Positions 33,636-45,876 of a DNA stretch of 64,000 nucleotides are shown piece after piece (the stretch's first letter is position 1; every line of letters starts with the position of its first letter). The stretch spans positions 62,001-126,000 of the forward strand of contig NBAY01000004.1 of the NCBI GenBank assembly GCA_002794775.1, in the 5' to 3' direction. Source of the DNA: Porodaedalea pini (taxonomy: Eukaryota > Basidiomycota > Agaricomycetes > Hymenochaetales > Hymenochaetaceae). The translations under genes and the position numbers were made by a program. A model generated the notes under the pieces. The model was not told the origin of the DNA and searched no databases. It worked only from the letters and a program-made list of their open reading frames with translations.

Positions 33636-35095
33636 CTCGACTTCCATTTTTTGATTGAGCGTCTGCAAACTTTGGTCTGGTTGTGAAACCACAGCAGGAT
33701 TCATAGCGTACGGGCCTGTTAATAAAGGTGCAGAAATAATAGCATTTAACCTTGAGAATTGAGGAATGTCATCTTCATCAATTTCGAGAGTGTATTCTGA
33801 GCATGCACGGATGGTTCCTGGTAAATCACCTGAATATATGTGTGATAATGCATCAGGCTTGTTCCAGAAATGTAGATAATTTCGAAATCAAAGTCAGATA
33901 TTTTTTCTAACCATCTAGCTTGCTGTCTGCTGAGGTTCAGTTGCCTGAGTAAATGCTCTAATGCTCTGTGGTCTGTATACCATCAGAAATGTGTTCCTTG
34001 AAGTAAATTTCTGTTTCATAGCATTGTTTCTACTCCAGCCAGAAATTCTACATCATGTACTGCATAATTCTGCTGTGCAGAATTTAATTTGGCTGAATAA
34101 AATGCAGCAACTTCTGCTGTTTTCCAAATTTCTCCTTGGCTAACAATGCCTCCAATTCCTGAAGCTGATGCATCAGTAACTATATTAATTGGAGGAGCAT
34201 TCTTTCCATACTTCAAAACGATTCTGTGATGATTTTGAAATTCAGAAACTAAATTAACTGTCTGATTGAAGGCTCTTTGTTCCATAAAAGTCCATTGAAA
34301 TGGCACTGTATCGCCAGTTAATTTAGTTAGCACTCCCATGGGAATTCGAATGTGTGGTACACTCGGGGCTAAATAACCAACTGCTCCCAGGAATCCACAA
34401 AGAAGGTCTCTATTGGTGGGTACTTTCCATTTCCTTATTGAATCTACTTTGACTGGATCCATTCGGATTCCATCATCATCGACTATGTGCCTGAGAATCT
34501 TTAGTTCTTTTTGGAAAAGTTGCATTTTGTGCTCACTTAAATAGAACTGTTCCTTCCGAAGTATATCAATAACTAATTTCAAGTGTTTGATATGTTCTTC
34601 AATGGTGTCTGAATAAATTACCAAGTCGTCTAGGTAAATATCCATCCAATCTCCTAGGTACAGCTGGAAAATGTGGTTCATTAAAGCTTGGTAAGTAGCG
34701 CCGCTGTTACAGTCTCCTAATTGCATAACTTCACTAACCATCGTTCCATCTGGAGTATTGAATATAGTTCTGTTCACATGCTCAGGGACGACTCTGATCT
34801 GTTCATATGCATCTTTCCCATCAATAAGAGATTTGTATTTTTTAGAAGCAACCCTTCGAAGAACGCTTTCGATATCGGGAAGAACCGAAGACATTTTTTG
34901 AGTGTTAGCATTCCTTTCTCTTAGATCGATTACTGTTCGAAGTTGTATGGGGTCTGTATTAATTTTTCGAGGTTTTTGAAGCAATAGCATAGGCATTGCA
35001 TTTGATCCTGTAACCACACGCCACCTGCCAGAATTAATATAATCATGTCTCTTAATTCCCCATTGTTCTCTCAGTGGGTCTGGGCAATTTGAACA
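33636..35095 (-). pseudogene. E reverse transcriptase and RNase H
   Basis: RNA-dependent DNA polymerase with tethered RNase H. The frame 35017-34016 is whole: fingers (MPMLLLQKPRKINTD, VIDLRERNANT), palm with IYLDDLVIYSDT containing the YLDD catalytic pair (about 34640), thumb/connection (FLGAVGYLAPSVPHI), and RNase H start with INIVTDASASGIGG and YAVHDVEFLA (the usual active-site Glu region). A stop at 34016 and frame changes follow. The H-A-L-E-H part of RNase H and the linker are still recognisable to about 33700. Confidence 0.88.
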
Positions 35096-35787
35096 TCAAT
35101 ATTTATATTGTTTCTTCTCGTCCATCAAAGGTATAGTATGATTGATAGCACAAAGCGGCAGTAACTGAGTTTGAGAAGCATCCTTGAACAAATCTTGAGC
35201 ATATTCCTTTATATGAACATGGCACCTTTCAATTTCAGACTCATAAGTATCAACTAAATGAGATGAAAGGTAGGATACTTGCTCACCTTTCAATGGTAAA
35301 GGTTTCGAACTCTTGATCCAGAGTCTTGAATCATTAAATCCAAGTAAAACTTTGTGTTGATACAAAAACGGTGTTCCTAGAATGATATCATAGTTATCCA
35401 AGTTCATGATATCAAAATGACGAATGGAATTAACTTCTCCATATTCAATTCGAGCATCTGTACAGTAGTTAACCATAGATCTTGAACCTTGTACAGCAAG
35501 TTGGACAGGCAGTGGTTTGGCAAGTGGACTTTTTCTTACTCCAATTTGATCTGCAAATTTAGTAGACATGAAATCAGCAAGCGATCCCAAATCGATGAGA
35601 GCTCGAGCTGATTCTCCATTAATCCTCTCCACTATGATTATTGGGCAAGGGATATATCTCTTGAAATCCTTTGCATATGCGGAGTTACATTCTAGGGCCA
35701 GAAATAAATTTGGATCCGGTTGAGTGGCAGCAAAGTTGATTGCGTTCGACAGCAACTCTGATCCACTTGTATTCTCGATCACTGTAT
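35096..35787 (-). pseudogene. E protease segment (retropepsin, DLG active site)
   Basis: Retropepsin region with the preceding spacer. Landmarks are CPIIIVERINGESARALIDLGSLADFMS, containing the active-site position, and YDIILGTPFLYQHKV, the conserved C-terminal loop. Relatives of this type normally have Asp-Ser-Gly. Here it is Asp-Leu-Gly, likely inactivating. The frame is continuous with 44193 onward when D and one TGTGC are removed. It ends at a TGA at 35098-35096, before RT. Confidence 0.82.
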
Positions 35788-35792
35788 TGTGC

Positions 35793-36218
35793 TGTCAGAA
35801 CTTGAACTTTCGCCTTTTCTTTTCTTTTCCTTTTATCATTTCTTTTCTTTTAACTGCTCCTTTTCATTATATTTAATCATCCTTTCAATCACTTCCCACA
35901 ATCCTTCCACATGACCTTCATTCATTCCATTCCATTCATTTATGTAACTTTAGATAATATAGTCTCATGGTCACCACTATATAAGGTCTCAGGAATTGCA
36001 TGAACTCCTTGTTCTGCTTTTCCTCTTACCTCTGCGACGACCTAGGTGAGACTTGTCCCCCTTGTATTAGTTTAGACTTGTATTAAATCCTCTTACCTCT
36101 GCGATGACCTAGCCTGAGTACAGCGTGTCCCGAGCCCCCATTTGAGTATAGCACGTCCCAGATGACAGTCAGCTGAGGCCTGCCCAGTCCGAGCCATCTC
36201 CCAGACTCCCACCTAACA
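35793..36218 (+). repeat. 5' LTR of D
   Basis: 426 bp, TGTCAGA..CCTAACA. It has TATATAAG, then the self-primer GTTCTGCTTTT complementary to AAAAGCAGAAC just after the LTR. It differs from the 3' LTR mostly by CpG transitions. Confidence 0.95.
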
Positions 36219-36678
36219 TAAAAGCAGAACCCCACCCAGGCTCATCTCCAGCATACATCATCACTATTGACTCACCTTCACTCGGTCTAGAGGAGCGCTC
36301 CCCTCGATGGACTTGACATGTAAACCCCTAAATGACAACCCTCAACCCTGCCCGGACATTTTCGGATGTTTGTGTATTACATAAACCCCCATCCGATTTT
36401 TCCTGGCCCTTACCGCATTTGGACACCAACTCAACCTTGGGCAAGTTGATGTCCTGATTGGGAAACTCTCTCCCACCCTGGCTCTCCGCATCAGCCTTTG
36501 GTGGAGATCACATCTAACTTGGATGTGGGTGACACTGCATGTACAGTCGTCGACGTCGTTGTCAATTGTTATCTCTGCTGCATCATTCTGCCTCATCATC
36601 AATTTTGCCAACAAACCCATTCAACGTTGGCGTAACCCCAGATCGAATGCACAACCGATCCCCGTTCCTCCGCCGTCA

Positions 36679-38075
36679 TCAAGATAGATCTCACCAATGA
36701 ACAGCGACGGGCCCTTCCTGCATCAGCTTGTTGGGATCCAGACCGACCAAGCTACGTCGCGACCAACAATAGTGGTGTTACATATGATATCTGGTGGAGT
36801 GAAATCTGGCACAGCTGGTATTTGCTGAACAAAGAGGGAAGGAGAGCTAGGTGGCCCCCAGCCGTCCCATCGTCACCTGCGCCGTTGACATCCACCATCA
36901 ACCTACCACCGACCCCAGGACCCTACCGTGAGACCAATAGGGACCTGTCGCCCCCAACTCCCCCTGAACCCTCAATGCCAATGCCCGAATGAGAAATGTT
37001 GACAGGAGGTTTCAGCCAGCAACAGATGGAGCAGATTGTGGCGATCATCGCAGGTGCCTTCACCCATCAGGCAAACAATGCCCTGGCACCGGTAGCTACT
37101 GCTAATCCCCCGACCCCCAGTATCGACGTCGCCTAGCCACATGAATTCACTGGTGGTGATGATTATCTAGACTTCAAACGAGAAGTCCTTCTTTTCATCT
37201 CTGCAAACCCAAGCCGATACCCCACGTCAGAGAGTAAGATCTACATTGCTCTCTCCTACTTAAAAGGGAGCAATGCGGCGATGTGGGTGCAGAACTACGT
37301 AGAGGAGTCGACGACAGCTGGCATCATGACCTTCACTGACAGTTGGACAAGATTCCAAGAACGCCTAGACGCCTCATTCGACGATCCAAACCGGAAGGAA
37401 AAGGTGCTAGCAAAGTTCCGAACCAAGGTTCAGAAGGACCTCACCGCCAATGAGTTCTTCCAGGATCTTGACATCGTCATCACAAGAGCAGGTCTAACAG
37501 ACGACAACATCATCTGTGACCGCCTGAAATGAGCAATGAACATCGAGGTGGTATGAGGAGTGCTGAGGTCGATGCCGGTCCCGACGACATACGACGCCTG
37601 GAAGAAGGCCATTGAGATCGACCAAGGTGAACAGCAAATCCACACAATCCAGTGAGGTCACGCATTCCCGCCTCCACTGCATCAGCAGCAGCAACAGGCA
37701 CCCCTGGCTCGCCATCAGACTGCCGCCCCCCACATCGACAAATGTGACGCAACTGGCATTACCTTTGGAGGCGCCGGCCAGCCGATGGATGTCTCAATGA
37801 ATGAGGCGCAATGCCGACATGCGTGCTGGATCTGTGGCCAGCTCAGTCACTTCAAGGACACATGCCCACAAGGGAAGACGATCATGCAGCGTATGCTGCA
37901 GATGATGGTGCCCAGCGAACGTCACCTCCTCGCTGATAAGCTAGGGGCAATGAAGGAATCGGCATTTGAGGAAGTCATAGACACTTGAAAGACAACAGTG
38001 GAGGACTATGTGGAGGAGGAAGGAGATGACAAAGAGGTCGTCGACTCACAGGGTTTTGCGAGTGGTCAGGCATAG
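36679..38075 (+). pseudogene. gag: gag of D, several stops
   Basis: The Gag frame with N-terminal IKIDLTNEQ..LPASA, ATNNSG..IWWSE, proline-rich linker, capsid region (EFTGGDDYLDFKREVLLF, about 37145) and knuckle CWICGQLSHFKDTC (about 37827). Stops lie near 36990, 37133, 37530, 37554, 37653 and 37986, most of them TGA or TAG at former CGN arginine codons. The natural end is TAG at 38073-38075. It is not functional. Confidence 0.9.
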
Positions 38076-38093
38076 CCATCGGGGCGACTGACC
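38051..38093 (+). promoter_or_regulatory. gag-pol -1 frameshift signal of D
   Basis: GGGTTTT at 38051-38057 in the gag frame, a 6-nt spacer, then GGTCAGGCA pairing with CGACTGACC. The layout is the same as in B. Confidence 0.7.
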
Positions 38094-40453
38094 AAGAAGA
38101 ACAAGGGGCTTCATATCCAGACTCGATAAAGTATAACCAACCATCTGTACAATACGTAGATGCAAATGACATCGATGGTTTTCCCGATTACAAAGTCCCC
38201 ACCAGTGTGAACAAGGGTAGCAAGTACAAACAACTATTTGTGAGGGGAACTGGCAGACGCCAGCTGGACCTCCTCCTGAACGTCAGACACAGTGTGGAGG
38301 GTGAAAGGAGAGAGGTGGATGCGCATGCCCTCATGGACTCAGGGTGTACAGGATCGTGCATTGACGTGAGGTTCGTCGAACGATATGGATTAGAGACCAA
38401 GCGATACATCCGATCCCTCGCGGTGCTCAATGCAGACGGCATGCACAACAAGGCCGGGTTGATCGAAAACTATGTCGATGTCGAACTAATGATCGGGCAC
38501 CACAAGGAAAGGATCATCCTTGCGGTAACATCCCTAGCATCATCAAACATCTTCCTTGGTTACGACTGGCTTCGACGCCACAATCCAGAAGTTGACTGGA
38601 AGACAGGTTCGATTGAATTCACCTGCTGTCCAGAGGAGTGTGCGATCGAGAAGGAGGTTGCAGAAGAGATGAGGGGGGTGAGAGAGGTGCAAATGGACAA
38701 GGCATCCTGGCCTGCATACCTCAATGACTTCGCCGACGTCTTCAGCGAAAAAGGCTTCAAGAAACTGCCGGAACATAGACCCTGGGATCACGTCATCAAC
38801 TTGAAACCCGACTTCAAGCCTAGCGACTGCAAGATCTATCTGTTGACACCAACAGAACAACAGTCACTAAAGGACTTCCTCAAAGAGAACTTGAAGTCGG
38901 GCTGCATACGAAAGTCAATCTCACCAATGGCGTCGCCCTTCTTTTTCATCAAGAAGGCCGACAAATCGCTACGCCCAATCCAGGACTACTGTAAACTCAA
39001 CGAAGGCACGATCAAGAACAAGTATCCTCTCCCCCTCATCGATGAACTGGTCAACAAGGTCAAGAAGGCGAAGTTCATCACCAAACTTGACCTTCGCTGG
39101 GGATACTACAACGTCTGGATCTGAGAAGGCGATGAATGGAAGGCAGCGTTCTGCACGAACATGGGTCTCTTTGAACCGACAGTCATGTTCTTCGGTCTTT
39201 GCAATGCACCGGCGATGTTCCAGGCTTTTGTCAACCACATCTTCAAGGGACTGATCTATGATAACTTGATCATCATCTACCTCGATGATATACTGATTCT
39301 CTTGCAAACTCTCGAGGAGCATATTGAGACATCGAGGCGCGTCCTTCAGATCCTGCGAGAAAACGGTCTGTACCTGAAGCCTGAAAAGTGCGAGTTTGAC
39401 GCCAAAGTCGTAAAGTACCTCAGCCACATTGTCGGCAACGGCAAGATCAGAGCGGACCTGGCAAAGACGGAAGTGATTGCAGACTGGCCCATCCCATGAA
39501 ACGTCAAACAGCTGCAACAGTTCCTCGGCATGAGCAACTGGCTACGACGGTTCATCAAGGATTACAGCAAGATAGTCCATCCATTGACATCGCTGACAGG
39601 CAAGAAGGACTGGGTATGGGAGACCGAACAGCAGGAAGCATTCGAGGAGCTGAGACATCATCTCTGCTCACCTCCAGTCCTAGCCATTGCGAACGATGAG
39701 GGCCCTTTCCGCGTCGAAGCGGACTCATCAAACTTCGCACTTGGAGGCGTGTTGTTGCAGAAGCAGGAAGGCAAGTGGAGGGTAGTTGCCTACAGGTCAG
39801 AGGCAGTCCTACCAGCGGAATGAAACTACAAGATCTACGACAAGGAGATGCTCGCGATCATTTCGGCACTCAAGGAGTGGAGACAATACCTCCTCGGTGC
39901 CCATCACCCTATCGAGATCTGGTCCGATCACACCAACCTCACCTACTTCAGGTCGGCACAAAAGCTGAGCTATCGGCAAGCTCGCTGGCAGACAGAGCTC
40001 GAGGAATTCAACTTCCACCTCGAGCACAAGTCAGGGAAGACGATGGGCAAGGCGGACCTACTGTTGCACAAGGATGACAATGACAGCATCATTTTCATCA
40101 AAGAGAAGTGGCTGAACCACGAGAAAGTAAGGACATCGCGTGATGAAGTGTTGGAAAGAGTGGGTGAGGCGCAGAGGGCACAGGACGAGTCGGAGAGGCC
40201 GACTGGAATGACGAAGGTCGACAGGTTGTGGCGAATGAAAGGCAAGGTATATGTCCCATCGATGATGAAGGAATCTGTGTTGCGGGAGTGTCACGACTCG
40301 GTACTGGCTGGGCATCCAGGAGCATCGAAAACGGTGGAGCTCGTTCGTCGAGACTTCTGGTGGGTGTCAATGTTCTCCGACGTCCAAGCGTATGTCCGAG
40401 GGTGTGATCACTGTCAGCGAACAAAGGCTCTGAGGGCGTCAAGGTCAAGACCA

Positions 40454-41301
40454 CTGTAGCGATTAACCATTGCCTACGCGCTGGCCGAGTCTTTCTCCCT
40501 TCAATTACACTACTCCTTTGACTCCCTTTACCGGCCGCCGAACATTACCATTTATTCATTCATAATCGGCGGCCGACTCTTTATTATTAATTCTTGGTAT
40601 GGACACGATCGGACAGACGGATGTCGCACGAACTCGATCAGCACATGGACGACCAACTCTCGTGGGAACAGGTGGAAGGATTTAGGCGAGTAGGACAAGG
40701 ACGTGGGATACAGGTGTGCAGTGGTGGGAGACAAGAGAGCAGGTTGGGCACTACAACATCACTCCACGATGATCGGCTGCGTGATGTGCGCAGGCCGATC
40801 GTTGACTCACCTTCACATCTGTTCACACAAACTCAGCCAAGTCTTGCACCGCTTTCTCTGCTTCAGTTTAGTATAAATTTGCGGTAGTTTGTAGACAGAG
40901 GGAGATATACACAGACAGAGACAGGGAGATACGAGACAAGTACAGAGACAGACAGTCCCCTCTCCACCTCTAGACCGCAATCTACTACATGCATTACTAC
41001 GCACTACTCGCCCGACTCTCATTCTGAAAACAGTATACACCGACTCTGTCACCGACTCTCAGAACTCCATCACCCAATCACCGAACGCCCTCGGCTGCTG
41101 CCACAAGTGCCGATTCTACCCGTCCGAGTCTTGGTCCAACCAGAATCCTGCACGTATCCGTATCGCCAAGTCTTCATATCTCGAACCTCGCTCTACTTAG
41201 GTTGTCCCTCTCGGTATACCGAGTCACCACAGTCCCCCTTGGGTCGATCACGAGCCATAGCCTGAATCTCCCTTTGGATTAGAAGAGTCTGCACCCCTAC
41301 A
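40454..41301 (+). repeat. Solo LTR, family X3
   Basis: 848 bp, TGTAGCGATT...CCCCTACA, with perfect CCAC duplications (40450-40453, 41302-41305). It has a TATAAATTT promoter motif near 40873 on the plus strand. No other copy or matching internal region is in the window. Confidence 0.92.
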
Positions 41302-41953
41302 CCACTCCACCCGAATACAGTCCCTGAGGGCCCTTGGGAAATTGTTACGGTTGATCTCATCAGAGAGCTCCCAGACTCGAAGGGACACAATGCGATCTGC
41401 ATTTTTGTAGATAGATTCTTGAAGCAGATGCATGTGATCCTGATGATGACAAAGCTGTCAGCAGAAGGCATGGCTCAGTTGTACCACGACCACATCTTCT
41501 GCCTCCACGGCCTACCCAAGAAGATTATCCATGACCGTGGCACGCAGTTCAATGCATTGATGATGAAGGAGCTATACAAACTCCTGCACATTGAAGGCAA
41601 CCCGTCAACAGCATATCACCCGCAAACGGACAGTCAGACAGAATGCGTTAACCAAGAGATTGAACAGTACCTTAGGCTCTTTGTTAACCATCAGCAATCA
41701 GACTGGAAGGACTGGCTCCCCCTCACAGAGTTCGCATACAACAACTGCAAACACTCAGCGACGAAGATGTCTCCCTTCTACGCGAATACAGGATGTCATC
41801 CTCTGAGCTTCAACATGACATGAACTTCATCTGCTAACATGTCGGCAGAAGAATTCGCAAAACACATCAAGGAGACTCATCGCGTTGCGAAGGACAGCCT
41901 GGTCAAGGCAGCTGAGGACATGAAGCGCTACCACAACCGAACGGCAGGAACAT

Positions 41954-43209
41954 TGTCTTGCTGGTACTGCAAGTAAGATCAAATAGTGAATCTTGTTGAT
42001 TGCAGTTCCACTGGGGTTGAATGGACTAGTTGTTAAGTCAAAACTTTTCCCAGTTGTTCGTTTTACTAGGGATTTTGATTTCTTGTACTGATGGATTGTA
42101 ACCTGTAAAAGTTAGCAGTTTAAGATATCCTAATTCACTTTACCAATTTCCTTTCTTGAAGATCTTGAGTAATCCACCAAGGATTTCCAGCTTTTACTTT
42201 AGACTTTCACTGAGTCTCTTTTACTGAATACTTGAGTTTCCTTAACTCAAGCAACTACTTGCTGATTTTCACACTTAGATTTTGAGTTTGGCTAATTAGG
42301 TTGGACCTAGTCACTAGCTAGCTATAGAGGGTTAGTTTGCTGTCAGTTAGCTGAGAATTTCCTTATTAGAATACTCCAGTGAGTATCTCTCTTAAGTGAC
42401 AATTCACTTGGCTGTCTGTCTTATTGGGGAATTTCCATCTCCCTCTCTCTTTGCTAGCAGCTCTGAGGCCCTTCCTTTATACTATTTTCTGTCTTCTATA
42501 AATAGGTCTAGACGTCTAGACATACTTGTTCCAGAACCTTCTCAACCTTTACATATCATTCCAGACCACCACCAAAATGTTCTGGTACATTCCAACATAT
42601 TCTAGCTCCCATAACTAGATCTTTCCATATGTTTCTGGCCTACTTTAAGCCAGAATTCTACTGTGTTCTAGACTGAACCAATCAAATCTATGCACAGCCT
42701 TTCTTTGTTTTTTTAGATCCTTCCAAATTTCCATTAGAGAGTGATCCAAACCTAGATCCTCTAAGTTCTAGATTCATTGTGAATGTGATCTAGGCTTTTC
42801 CATTGTTTTGCATCTGTTATTCCTTGTTATTCCCTTCCATAATATTACATAAACTTCTGTGGGAATGCTGACATATCCATGCAACAATATGCATGGTAAC
42901 AGAGTTATTTATTACTCTCAGCTATTTGTCTTCTGAACTTTCATATTTTCTTTTGGTTAAATTTGATCAGGGACCTTGCCATGTATCTAGATTTATATTG
43001 CCTATTTGGTACCTTCATTCTAGTGCCTTGCAGTAGTTAATACCCCCGGTTAGCGATGAATTGTTTTGAATTAATTAAATTTTCTGAGATCTGGGGTAAT
43101 TCTGCCATGTGAATTCTAAGCGACTAGAATTTAATATTTGAATAATGGCCATCTGATCCATGTGTTGTGAGGCTAGTCTTGAATAGTCAAACAGTTTTGA
43201 CATGCGACA
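41954..43209 (-). repeat. Solo LTR of the C family
   Basis: 1256 bp, reverse complement of the LTRs of C (plus-strand ends TGTCTTGC and ATGCGACA). Flanks ACAT (41950-41953) and ACGT (43210-43213) are a 4-bp duplication with one CpG transition. The internal part and partner LTR were removed by LTR-LTR recombination. It includes the GTCTAGACGTCTAGAC palindrome. Confidence 0.94.
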
Positions 43210-43761
43210 ACGTCAGTAGAGTACAAGGCGGGAGACAAGGTCTTCCTTAATGGGTGAAACATTAGCACGGACTCGCCAACAAAGAAGCTTGCGGACAAGT
43301 GGTACGGTCCCTTCGACATTGTTGACAAGGTGGGAGCAAGTGCGTACAAGCTCAAGCTCCCAAGACAATGGAAAAAGGTCCACCCTGTCTTCAACAAAAC
43401 CCTACTGAAGCCCGCTATCAAACCATCCTTCGAAGGCCAGAAGCAGCAGCCACCGCCACCACCGGAGATTGTCGACAACGAGGAGGAATACGAGGTCGAG
43501 GAGGTCATTGACTCATGTCTACATCAAGGAAAACTGCAGTACCTCGTCAAGTGGGCCGGATACAACAAACCAACTTGGCAGCCTGAGATGGACTTCAGTG
43601 AGAACGCGAAGGAGGTGATCGCTGAATTCTATCAAAAACACCCCGGCGCTCCTCGAAGACTCGACATTCCTCGCCAACGACTCTGCCCACTCTTCGTCGA
43701 CACTGAGCCAGATGACCATGATCTCGGTTGGTCGGGACACCCAACCTTGAGGGGGGGGTAA

Positions 43762-44187
43762 TGTCAGAACTTGAACTTTCACCTTTTCTTTTATTTTCCT
43801 TTTATCATTTCTTTTCTTTTAACCACTCCTTTTCATTATATTTAATTGTCTTTTCAATCACTTCCCACAATCCTTCCACATGACCTTCATTCATTCCATT
43901 CCATTCATTTATGTAACTTTAGATAATATAGTCTCACGGTCGCTGCTATATAAGGTCTCAGGAATTGCATGAACTCCTTGTTCTGCTTTTCCTCTTACCT
44001 CCACGACGACCTAGGTGAGACTCATCCCCCTTGTATTAGTTTAGACTTGTATTAAATCCTCTTACCTCCGCAATGACCTAGCCTGAGTACAGCGTGTCCT
44101 GAGCCCCCGCTCGAGTATAGCACGTCCCAGACGACAGTCAGCCGAGGCCTGCCCAGTCCAAGCCATCTCCCAGACTCCCACCTAACA
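43762..44187 (+). repeat. 3' LTR of D
   Basis: 426 bp, TGTCAGA..CCTAACA, directly after the pol stop and GAGGGGGGGG purine tract. The TGTGC duplication follows. Confidence 0.95.
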
Positions 44188-44192
44188 TGTGC

Positions 44193-44617
44193 TCATGTTG
44201 ATCTGATTCATTCAGATGTTTGTTCTGTGGAGATAGAAGAGTTCCATGTGTGTTTCTTGAGTCCCATGTCCTGTATCCTACTTCTCGTGGGATTCTCGAC
44301 TCTGTAGCATTGCTGGATATGTCAGACAATTGAGATAACATCTCACGTACCATAAGGGCAAGATAGAATTGTGCCTCAAGTTCGTGTGACATTCCAGAGT
44401 CATTATTCGATAGCATATAGTCACTTGTATGCTCAAATAGGTTCGATTCGAAGAATTCTTCAATACCAGGTGTATCGGGTGATTCGAACAGGTTGAGATT
44501 AAATATATCTTCAATTGTTTGACCTTCTTGAGGGTTCTGAACCGTGTTTGCAGTATATATCACTTGTCAAAGCATGGAATACCATTTTCGAATATCAAAA
44601 GAGTGAGTCATTGCAAT
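44193..44617 (-). pseudogene. E polyprotein, segment upstream of protease
   Basis: A minus-strand frame (from about 44563) with TIEDIFNLNLFESPDTPGIEEF and LEAQFYLALMVREMLSQLS. It is acidic and has no zinc knuckle. It joins the protease segment across D in frame and the 63357 segment across C, with one stop between. I take it as the spacer between nucleocapsid and protease in E. The assignment comes from frame continuity, not from domain recognition. Confidence 0.6.
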
Positions 44618-44621
44618 GCGT

Positions 44622-45646
44622 TGTTGCATGTCAAAACTGTTTGACTATTCAAGACTAGCCTCACAACACATGGATCAGATGGTCATTATTCACATATTAA
44701 ATTCTAGTCGCTTAGAACTCACATGGCAGAATTACCCCAGATCTCAGAAATTTTAATTAATTCAAAACAATTCATCGCTAACCAGGGGTATTAACTACTG
44801 CAAGGCACTAGAATGAAGGTACCAAATAGGCAATATAAATCTAGATACATGGCAAGGTCCCCAATCAAATTTAACCAAAAGAAAATATGAAAGTTCAGAA
44901 GACAAATAGCTGAGAGTAATAAATAACTCTGTTACCATGCATATTGTTGCATGGATATGTCAGCATTCCCACAGAAGTTTATGTAATATTATGGAAGGGA
45001 ATAACAAGGAATAACAAATGCAAAATAATGGAAAAGCCTAGATCACATTCATAATGAATCCAGAACTTAGAGAATGCAGGTTTAGATCACTCTCTAATGG
45101 AAATTTGGAAGGATCTAGAAACAAAGAAAGGCTGTGCATAGATTTGATTGGTTCAGTCTAGAACACAGTAGAATTCTGGCTTAAAGTAGGCCAGAAACAT
45201 ATGGAAAGATCTAGTTATGGGAGCTAGAATATGTTGGAATGTACCAGAACATTTTGGTGGTGGTCTGGAATGATATGTAAAGGTTGAGAAGGTTCTGGAA
45301 CAAGTATGTCTAGACGTCTAGACCTATTTATAGAAGACAGAAAATAGTATAAAGGAAGGGCCTCAGAGCTGCTAGCAAAGAGAGAGGGAGATGGAAATTC
45401 CCCAATAAGACAGACAGCCAAGTGAATTGTCACTTAAGAGAGATACTCACTGGAGTATTCTAATAAGGAAATTCTCAGCTAACTGACAGCAAACTAACCC
45501 TCTATAGCTAGCTAGTGACTAGGTCCAACCTAATTAGCCAAACTCAAAATCTAAGTGTGAAAATCAGCAAGTAGTTGCTTGAGTTAAGGAAACTCAAGTA
45601 TTCAGTAAAAGAGACTCAGTGAAAGTCTAAAGTAAAAGCTGGAAAT
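44622..45646 (+). repeat. C 5' LTR, first part (interrupted by B)
   Basis: TGTTGCATGTC start. It includes the palindrome GTCTAGACGTCTAGAC (45308-45323) just upstream of TATTTATA (45325-45332), then a GT/AG-rich leader. Cut after GAAAT at 45646 by element B. Confidence 0.95.
45308..45332 (+). promoter_or_regulatory. LTR promoter of C: palindrome plus TATA-like box
   Basis: Two adjoining GTCTAGAC palindromes immediately precede TATTTATA. The same arrangement is present in the 3' LTR (about 62788) and, inverted, in the solo LTR of D. Its conservation and position suggest a core promoter with a dimer-binding site. Confidence 0.5.
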
Positions 45647-45832
45647 TGTCAGGACTCGAACTTTCACCCTTTCTTTATTTTTCCCTTTTACCATTTCCTT
45701 TTATTTTAATCGCTCCTTTTCATTATATTTAATCATCGGACCAATCATTTCCCACACTTCATTCACGCGACCTTCATTCGTTCCATTCTGACCCTTTATG
45801 TAATATTAGATAATAGAGTCTCACGGCGTCGC

Positions 45833-45839
45833 TATATAA
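45833..45839 (+). promoter_or_regulatory. TATA box of B LTR
   Basis: TATATAA, 33 bp upstream of the sequence complementary to the primer-binding site. That spacing fits transcription starting at or near 45866. The motif is conserved in D. Confidence 0.65.
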
Positions 45840-45865
45840 GGTCTCAGGAATCGCATGAACTCCTT

Positions 45866-45876
45866 GTTCTGCTTTT
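45866..45876 (+). promoter_or_regulatory. Self-primer: predicted mRNA 5' end of B
   Basis: GTTCTGCTTTT is the exact reverse complement of AAAAGCAGAAC at 46073-46083. In Tf1 of fission yeast the first 11 nt of the mRNA pair with the primer-binding site and are cleaved to prime reverse transcription. Length, location and TATA spacing fit the same scheme here. Confidence 0.75.

Larger units (their letters stand above)
38058..43761 (+). pseudogene. pol: pol of D, split by two solo LTRs and stops
   Basis: Protease-RT-RNase H-integrase-chromodomain polyprotein. Protease MDSGCTGSC (about 38333) and RT up to RWGYYN are in one open segment (38207-39124). Later pieces contain YLDD (about 39280), RNase H (39530-39823) and the integrase zinc region (about 40290-40420). 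The core resumes after the first solo LTR (41302-41953), and a chromodomain (about 43480-43640) follows the second. Stops at 39122, 39497, 39821 and 41821 are TGA where B has CGA or CGC. A small deletion lies near 40068. The end is TAA 43759-43761, overlapping the polypurine tract. Confidence 0.92.
35793..44187 (+). mobile_element. Element D: decayed chromovirus carrying two solo LTRs
   Basis: 8395 bp with LTRs 35793-36218 and 43762-44187 and a perfect TGTGC duplication (35788-35792, 44188-44192). Same family as B. Two later insertions (40454-41301 and 41954-43209) sit in the integrase region and account for its extra length over 6.3 kb. Self-primer, primer-binding site and GGGTTTT slip signal are preserved, while gag and pol are full of stops. 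Confidence 0.95.

Noticed and set aside
42396..42605. Identical 69-codon frame in each C-family LTR (42396, 45224, 62701)
   Set aside because: Repeated only because the LTR is repeated, antisense to the LTR, and it spans the palindrome-TATA promoter region. No support for a protein.
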